Positions 6,781 through 12,153 of a stretch of 12,153 nucleotides of DNA are shown one piece after another. The position numbers and the translations under genes are program-made. This DNA comes from CAYSHJ01 sp964589725 (GTDB lineage Bacteria; Planctomycetota; Planctomycetia; Planctomycetales; Planctomycetaceae). How positions within the stretch are numbered: position 1 is the stretch's first letter; each line of letters opens with the position of its first letter. The stretch is taken from NCBI GenBank assembly GCA_964589725.1, contig CAZPUJ010000643.1, positions 1 through 12,153 on the forward strand, in the 5' to 3' direction. The notes under the pieces were generated by a model. It had not been told where the DNA came from, did no database searches, and worked only from the letters and a program-made list of their open reading frames with translations.

Positions 6781-9267
6781 ATGACGACAAAGAAAGCACC
6801 GAAGAAACTAGAACAGTACGAGTGCGGAGCGTTCCGCTTCACTGACAAGGCCGATCACGAACACTACGACCGGCATCTCGTGTTCGATCATGTGGTGCCT
6901 GCGGAAGAGGCCAGCCAGCGAGAACGCTTTGAGGCGGTGGCTCGCTCGCTGCGCGATCTGCTCACGCAGCGCTGGCTGTTGACTCAGCAGACGCACGACA
7001 CGGAAAACCCGAAACGGGTTTATTACCTCTCGATGGAGTTCCTGATCGGCCGCACTCTGGTCAACAACATCATCAACCTGGGAGTCGAGAAGTTCGTTCG
7101 CGACGACCTCCGCTCGGACCCGCGACAGGATTGGAAGGAAGTCATTGAGACAGAACCGGACGCTGGCCTGGGCAACGGCGGCCTGGGGCGGCTGGCGGCC
7201 TGCTTCATCGAATCGCTGGCCACGCTCCAGATTCCGGCGATGGGCTACGGCCTGCGGTACGAATACGGCATCTTCCGACAGTCGATCGAGAACGGCTTTC
7301 AGGTCGAGCAACCGGACCACTGGCTGGCTCAACCCGATCCGTGGGAAGTCACACGCCCGCGCGAAACGGTCCAGGTTCCCATGGGTTGTTCGTTCCATTT
7401 GGAGAATGGTGCCCTGCGTGCCACTCCCGGACACTCGACGCCGTTACTCGGCATACCGTATGACCGACCGGTCGTCGGCTACGGCGGACGCACGATCAAC
7501 ACACTGCGACTGTGGAGCGCGGCCACGCCCGACTTCTTCGACTTCGGCGAGTTCAGCACCGGCGATTTCGTGGGCGCCATCGTGGACCGCGTGCTGGCCG
7601 AGACCGTCACACGGGTGCTGTACCCCGACGATTCGACCCGCGCCGGTCAGGCGCTGCGCTTTGTCCAAGAGTATTTTCTGGTGTGTTGTTCGCTGGGTGA
7701 TATCGTGGCTCGCTTCCGGCGCTCGAACGACGATTGGCGACTGCTGCCGGACAAAGTGGCGATTCAACTCAACGACACACACCCGGCGATGGCGGTCGCC
7801 GAACTAATGCGCATTCTGCTGGATCAAGCTCATCTCGGCTGGGATGAGGCCTGGGATTTGACCGTCCGCACGCTGGCCTACACGAATCACACGCTGCTCC
7901 CCGAAGCTCTCGAAAAGTGGCCGGTGCTGTTCTTCGAGCTGGTTTGTCCGCGGCTGTTAGAGATCGTTTACGAGATCAACCGCCGCTTCCTCGACAACGT
8001 GCAGCAGCAATTCCCCGGCGACGAAAGCCGCGTGCGGCGAGTAAGCCTCATCGAGGAAGCGACGGAACGCCAGGTCCGCATGGCCAACCTCGCCATCGTC
8101 GGCACGCACAGCACGAATGGTGTGGCGCAGATTCATTCCGACCTGCTACGGACTCGCGTCGTCGCCGACTTCGCGGAGCTGTTCCCTGAGCGCTTCAACA
8201 ACAAGACGAACGGAGTGACGCCGCGCCGCTGGCTGCTGGCGGCGAACCGAGACCTGTCTGCGTTGATCACCGAAGCGATCGGCGACCGCTGGGTGACAGA
8301 CCTCAGCGAATTGCGACGCCTGCGACCGCTCGCCGACGATGCGGCGTTTCGCACTCGCTTCCGCCAGACGAAGCAAGCGGCCAAAGAACGATTCACGACC
8401 TGGCTAAAGACAACGACAGGCCAGATCGTGGAACCGAGCACGATCTTCGACAGCCAGATCAAACGCATTCACGAATACAAGCGGCAGTTGCTCAACGCAC
8501 TGCACGTGATTGTGCTTTACAACCGGCTGCGAGCTAATCCGTCGCTGACGATCCCGCCGCGCACGTTCTTCTTCGCCGGCAAGGCGGCCCCGGCGTATCG
8601 CCTCGCCAAGCTGATCATCAAGCTCATCAATAACGTCGGCCGAGTGATCGACGAAGACCCTGCCACGCGAGGGCGGATTAAAGTCGTGTTCCTGCCGAAC
8701 TACAATGTGTCGCTTGCCGAACGGCTGATCCCGGCCAGCGACGTTTCGGAACAGATCTCGACGGCCGGCTACGAAGCCAGCGGCACCGGCAACATGAAGT
8801 TCATGATGAACGGCGCTCTGACGATCGGCACGCGCGACGGAGCCACCATCGAGATGGCCCAGGAGGCCGGCGAAGAAAACTTCTTCCTGTTCGGCCTGAC
8901 CGCCCAGCAGGTCTCCAACAGCCGTAGCGTCTACTTCTACAGCCCGCGCTGGCACTACGACAACGAGCCGGAGACGCGAGCCGCTCTCGATCTGATCTTC
9001 AACGACCACTTCAGCCGCGACGAGCCGGGAATCTTCGCGCCGATCCGCGAGTCGCTGCTCGATCGAGGTGACTACTTCATGCACCTGGCAGACCTGACGT
9101 CGTACGCTCAGGCCCAGCAGCGACTCGGTGAGTTGTACGCCGATCCCGACGCCTGGACGCGCAAGGTGATCCTCAACGTCGCCTGCTCCGGAAAATTCTC
9201 CAGCGATCGGACGATCGCCGAATACGCCGCAGAGATTTGGAATGCCGTGCCTTGTCCTGTGGAATGA
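6781..9267 (+). CDS. glgP: Glycogen phosphorylase
   Basis: This is an 828-residue pyridoxal-phosphate enzyme of family GT35. It releases glucose 1-phosphate from the ends of glycogen using inorganic phosphate, in the cytoplasm. Landmarks are complete: YYLSMEFLIGRTL, the glycine-rich DAGLGNGGLGRLAACF from residue 127, QLNDTHPAMAVAELMRIL, RIHEYKRQLLN from residue 562, and the cofactor site EASGTGNMKFMMNGALTIGT with the PLP lysine at K673. Length is normal for bacterial enzymes of this group. The N-terminal phosphorylation site of the eukaryotic enzymes is not apparent. GlgX upstream would remove the branch stubs that phosphorylase leaves, so the two genes form a complete glycogen breakdown pair. 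The gene is flanked on both sides by palindromic elements (6684-6754 and 9276-9346). Confidence 0.97.
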   Translation: MTTKKAPKKLEQYECGAFRFTDKADHEHYDRHLVFDHVVPAEEASQRERFEAVARSLRDLLTQRWLLTQQTHDTENPKRVYYLSMEFLIGRTLVNNIINLGVEKFVRDDLRSDPRQDWKEVIETEPDAGLGNGGLGRLAACFIESLATLQIPAMGYGLRYEYGIFRQSIENGFQVEQPDHWLAQPDPWEVTRPRETVQVPMGCSFHLENGALRATPGHSTPLLGIPYDRPVVGYGGRTINTLRLWSAATPDFFDFGEFSTGDFVGAIVDRVLAETVTRVLYPDDSTRAGQALRFVQEYFLVCCSLGDIVARFRRSNDDWRLLPDKVAIQLNDTHPAMAVAELMRILLDQAHLGWDEAWDLTVRTLAYTNHTLLPEALEKWPVLFFELVCPRLLEIVYEINRRFLDNVQQQFPGDESRVRRVSLIEEATERQVRMANLAIVGTHSTNGVAQIHSDLLRTRVVADFAELFPERFNNKTNGVTPRRWLLAANRDLSALITEAIGDRWVTDLSELRRLRPLADDAAFRTRFRQTKQAAKERFTTWLKTTTGQIVEPSTIFDSQIKRIHEYKRQLLNALHVIVLYNRLRANPSLTIPPRTFFFAGKAAPAYRLAKLIIKLINNVGRVIDEDPATRGRIKVVFLPNYNVSLAERLIPASDVSEQISTAGYEASGTGNMKFMMNGALTIGTRDGATIEMAQEAGEENFFLFGLTAQQVSNSRSVYFYSPRWHYDNEPETRAALDLIFNDHFSRDEPGIFAPIRESLLDRGDYFMHLADLTSYAQAQQRLGELYADPDAWTRKVILNVACSGKFSSDRTIAEYAAEIWNAVPCPVE

Positions 9268-9275
9268 AATCGTGA

Positions 9276-9346
9276 GTGGCACGCCCTGAGTCATCGAAGG
9301 GCGTGGTTCTCCGCCACGCCCTTCGGAAAGCCTCAGGGCGTGCCAC
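9276..9346. repeat. REPIN-like nested palindrome, family E (GTGG class)
   Basis: The outer arms 9276-9290 and 9332-9346 pair perfectly (15 bp), and the inner arms 9295-9306 and 9314-9325 pair perfectly (12 bp, 7-nt loop). Each half can instead fold alone: GTGG then CACGCCCT/AGGGCGTG at 9280-9305, and the mirror hairpin 9315-9342 then CCAC. Long-stem and two-hairpin forms exclude each other. It lies 8 nt after the glgP stop. A transcription end by this stem is possible, but no T tract follows. Confidence 0.88.
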
Positions 9347-9393
9347 CCAACCTGTCCCATGGAATGAGCTCGCTCCGCCAGGGCCAACTCAGT

Positions 9394-9397
9394 GAGG
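9394..9397 (+). promoter_or_regulatory. Ribosome-binding site of ldh
   Basis: GAGG (within GAGGTGG) lies 7 nt before the ATG at 9405 and supports this start. Confidence 0.75.
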
Positions 9398-9404
9398 TGG
9401 TAAA

Positions 9405-10373
<969 letters not shown>

Positions 10374-10393
10374 CCCCGACGAAGCCGCATCAA

Positions 10394-10491
10394 AAAGTAA
10401 CCCGAAGCGTCAGCGAGGGCGAACGCTTCAAGAAACGTGGAGCTCAATGTCGTTCGGAGCGCCTGCCCTCGCTGATGCGTCGGGTTACTTT
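10394..10491. repeat. Inverted repeat, family F (GTAA class)
   Basis: Arms of 27 nt at 10394-10420 and 10465-10491 match inverted at 25 of 27 positions and both carry GTAACCCGA near the outer end. Read on the - strand, the right arm forms an imperfect hairpin CCCGACGC, loop ATCA, GCGAGGG. A shorter alternative stem GAAGCG/CGCTTC exists within the left half (10404-10429). The element fills most of the ldh-sulP gap. The CRTCAGCS core of the arms resembles that of family B. Confidence 0.85.
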
Positions 10492-10544
10492 GTGCAAATG
10501 TCAACCTGTGCTCCAATCAACGAGTGGAATCGGCGACTCAACTC

Positions 10545-12153
10545 ATGGCAACAAACACAGACAACACTCCCACCTCACGATGGCCGTCGACGCTGCCAAT
10601 CGCGCGATGGCTTGCAAGCTACCAACGCGAATGGCTCGCCAGCGATGTCGTGGCCGGAGTGACTCTGGCAGCCTATGCGATTCCGGTGTCGCTGGCTTAT
10701 GCGACGTTGGCCGGGCTGCCGCCTCACTGCGGCATCTATTGCTATTTGCTCGGCGGACTGGCCTATGCGTTGTTCGGGACTTCGCGACAACTGGCGGTCG
10801 GGCCGACGTCGGCGATTGCCATGCTGGTGGGGACGACCGTCGCGGGGATGGCGGACGGCGATCCGGCTCGCTGGGCGGGAATTGCCGCGCTCACCGCGTT
10901 CGTCGTTGCCGGATTGAGCGCGCTGGCGTGGCTGCTGCGGCTGAGTGCTCTGATGAGCTTCGTCAGCGAAACGATTCTGCTCGGCTTCAAGGCCGGAGCG
11001 GCTCTGACCATCGCGCTGACACAATTGCCGAAACTATTCGGCGTGTCGGGCGGCGGAGAGCATTTCTTCGAGCGACTGTGGATTCTCGCCGGGCAGATTC
11101 CGGAGACGAATCCCATCGTGCTCGGCTTTGGATTGGTGGCGCTCGCGCTGTTGCTGGCCGGCGAAAAACTGCTGCCCGGCCGACCCGTGGCCTTGGCGGT
11201 GGTGGTGCTGTCGATCGTCGTGATGTCGCTGAGTTCGCTCAGCGAACACGGACTGAAGATCGTCGGCGAGCTGCCACAGGGGTTGCCGGCGATCGGTCGT
11301 CCTTCGCTGCGGCTCCGCGACGTGGACGGGATCATTCCGCTGGCGTTCGCCTGTTTTCTGCTGTCGTACATTGAAAGCGTTTCCGCCGCGCGAACTTTGG
11401 CGGCGAAGAACGGCTATGAAGTCGATCCGCGTCAGGAGTTGCTGGGGCTGAGCGCGGCTAACTTCGCAGTGGCGTTCGGCCAGGGCTTTCCCGTCGCGGG
11501 CGGTCTGTCGCAATCGGCCGTCAATGACAAGGCGGGGGCGAAGTCGCCGCTCGCGTTGGTAATCGCCTCGGTCACCTTGGGAGTTTGTCTGCTGTTTTTG
11601 ACGGAGTTGCTGCGAAACTTGCCCACTGTGGTGCTGGCCTCGGTCGTGCTGGTCGCCGTGAAGGGTCTGATTGATGTGTCGGCACTGCGTCGACTGCGGC
11701 AAGTCAGCCGATTGGAATTCCGAATCGCCGTGGTGGCCCTGGTGGGTGTCTTGCTGCTGGGCATTCTCAAAGGAGTCTTACTGGCGGCGATCGTTTCGCT
11801 GCTGATGTTGATCAGCCAGGCGGCTCGGCCACATGTCGCGTTTCTCGGCCGCATTCCCGGCACTCGGCGGTATTCCGACATCGAACGTCACCCCGATAAC
11901 GAAGCCATTCCGGGTGTGTTGATTTTTCGCGTTGAAGCGTCGCTCCTGTATTTCAACGCCGATCACGTGCGGAGTGCCGTGTGGGAGAAGATTCAGTCCG
12001 CGACACCGTTGAGGCTCGTCGTATGCGACCTTTCCAATTCGCCCTACGTCGATGTCGCCTCCGCTCGCATGTTGTCGGGATTGCAGAAAGATTGCGCCGC
12101 TCGAGGCATCCAATTGCGGCTGGTGGAAGCTCGCTCGAATGTGCGCGATTTGC
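10545..12153 (+). CDS. SulP family anion transporter with STAS domain (3' end outside the window)
   Basis: The frame is open from ATG 10545 to the right edge (536 complete codons, no stop), so the gene is partial. It belongs to the SulP/SLC26 family of inner-membrane transporters, whose members carry sulfate, bicarbonate, dicarboxylates or other anions. WLASDVVAGVTLAAYAIPVSLAYATLAGLPP, GIYCYLLGGLAYALFGTSRQLAVGPTSAIAML (after residue 57) and GLSQSAVNDKAGAKSPLA are family hallmarks, with many hydrophobic segments over about residues 35-430. A C-terminal STAS domain starts near 455 (VLIFRVEASLLYFNADHV) and includes VVCDLSNSPYVDVASARML with D503. ATG 10545 is preferred because it gives a typical N-terminus, although no clear ribosome-binding site precedes it; a GTG at 10524 is possible. 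The substrate cannot be told; next to ldh an organic-anion role is conceivable but unsupported. Confidence 0.92.
   Translation, partial: MATNTDNTPTSRWPSTLPIARWLASYQREWLASDVVAGVTLAAYAIPVSLAYATLAGLPPHCGIYCYLLGGLAYALFGTSRQLAVGPTSAIAMLVGTTVAGMADGDPARWAGIAALTAFVVAGLSALAWLLRLSALMSFVSETILLGFKAGAALTIALTQLPKLFGVSGGGEHFFERLWILAGQIPETNPIVLGFGLVALALLLAGEKLLPGRPVALAVVVLSIVVMSLSSLSEHGLKIVGELPQGLPAIGRPSLRLRDVDGIIPLAFACFLLSYIESVSAARTLAAKNGYEVDPRQELLGLSAANFAVAFGQGFPVAGGLSQSAVNDKAGAKSPLALVIASVTLGVCLLFLTELLRNLPTVVLASVVLVAVKGLIDVSALRRLRQVSRLEFRIAVVALVGVLLLGILKGVLLAAIVSLLMLISQAARPHVAFLGRIPGTRRYSDIERHPDNEAIPGVLIFRVEASLLYFNADHVRSAVWEKIQSATPLRLVVCDLSNSPYVDVASARMLSGLQKDCAARGIQLRLVEARSNVRDL

Noticed and set aside
6330..6845. 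A 171-codon + strand frame overlapping the dehydrogenase end and glgP start
   Set aside because: It overlaps two well-supported genes in another frame and passes through a family D repeat; no family features.
9276..9346. Rho-independent terminator after glgP
   Set aside because: The stem is strong, but there is no T run after it and the same plan recurs at sites with other functions, so a repeat element explains it better.
10475..11374. A 299-codon + strand frame over the first half of the SulP gene
   Set aside because: It starts inside the family F repeat and is an Arg/Gly-rich shadow of the SulP frame, which has clear membrane segments and family motifs.

Overview
The window looks like a piece of a planctomycete-type chromosome. 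The basis is indirect: GC-rich coding, the gene families present, and a high density of palindromic intergenic repeats of a kind I associate with that phylum. I could not run a search, so the taxonomic call is an inference. All recognisable genes lie on the + strand. In order they are: the 3' end of an unrecognised gene (1-303); a class III-like polyphosphate kinase 2 (479-1384); a phosphoketolase gene broken by two internal deletions (1586-2801); a GlgX/TreX-type glycogen debranching enzyme (3065-5131); a HAD phosphatase gene with an internal in-frame deletion (5139-5543); an sn-glycerol-1-phosphate dehydrogenase family gene (5545-6681); glycogen phosphorylase (6781-9267); L-lactate dehydrogenase (9405-10373); and a SulP anion transporter with a STAS domain that runs off the right edge (10545-12153).

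The genes read as one theme: using storage polymers when respiration is limited. GlgP and GlgX would take glycogen apart to glucose 1-phosphate and glucose. PPK2 would use polyphosphate to charge nucleotides. Phosphoketolase, if it were intact, would give acetyl phosphate. Lactate dehydrogenase, and possibly DHAP reduction to glycerol 1-phosphate followed by dephosphorylation, would reoxidise NAD(P)H. glgX, the HAD gene and the glycerol-1-phosphate dehydrogenase are packed with gaps of 7 and 1 nt and probably form an operon. The other genes are separated by 77-260 bp gaps.

The most unusual layer is the DNA between the genes. Seven of the eight gene junctions hold a compact palindromic element, and one more element lies inside the dehydrogenase gene. 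Most share one plan: a short conserved tetranucleotide (GTAG, GTGG or GTAA), a small hairpin, a spacer, then a second hairpin and the reverse complement of the tetranucleotide. This is the architecture of REP doublets (REPIN/BIME elements) mobilised by REP-associated tyrosine transposases (RAYT), and no RAYT gene lies in this window. Copies within a family differ by compensatory base-pair changes, so the hairpins themselves appear to be conserved. At least five sequence families coexist in 12 kb. One copy has become coding sequence inside the dehydrogenase, one supplies the C-terminal tail of the HAD reading frame, and one composite is open in the glgX frame and could be mistaken for part of GlgX.

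Three internal gene deletions fall within about 3.2 kb (two in the phosphoketolase gene, one in the HAD gene), while neighbouring genes look complete. They are either real gene decay or an assembly artefact, and read mapping would tell.
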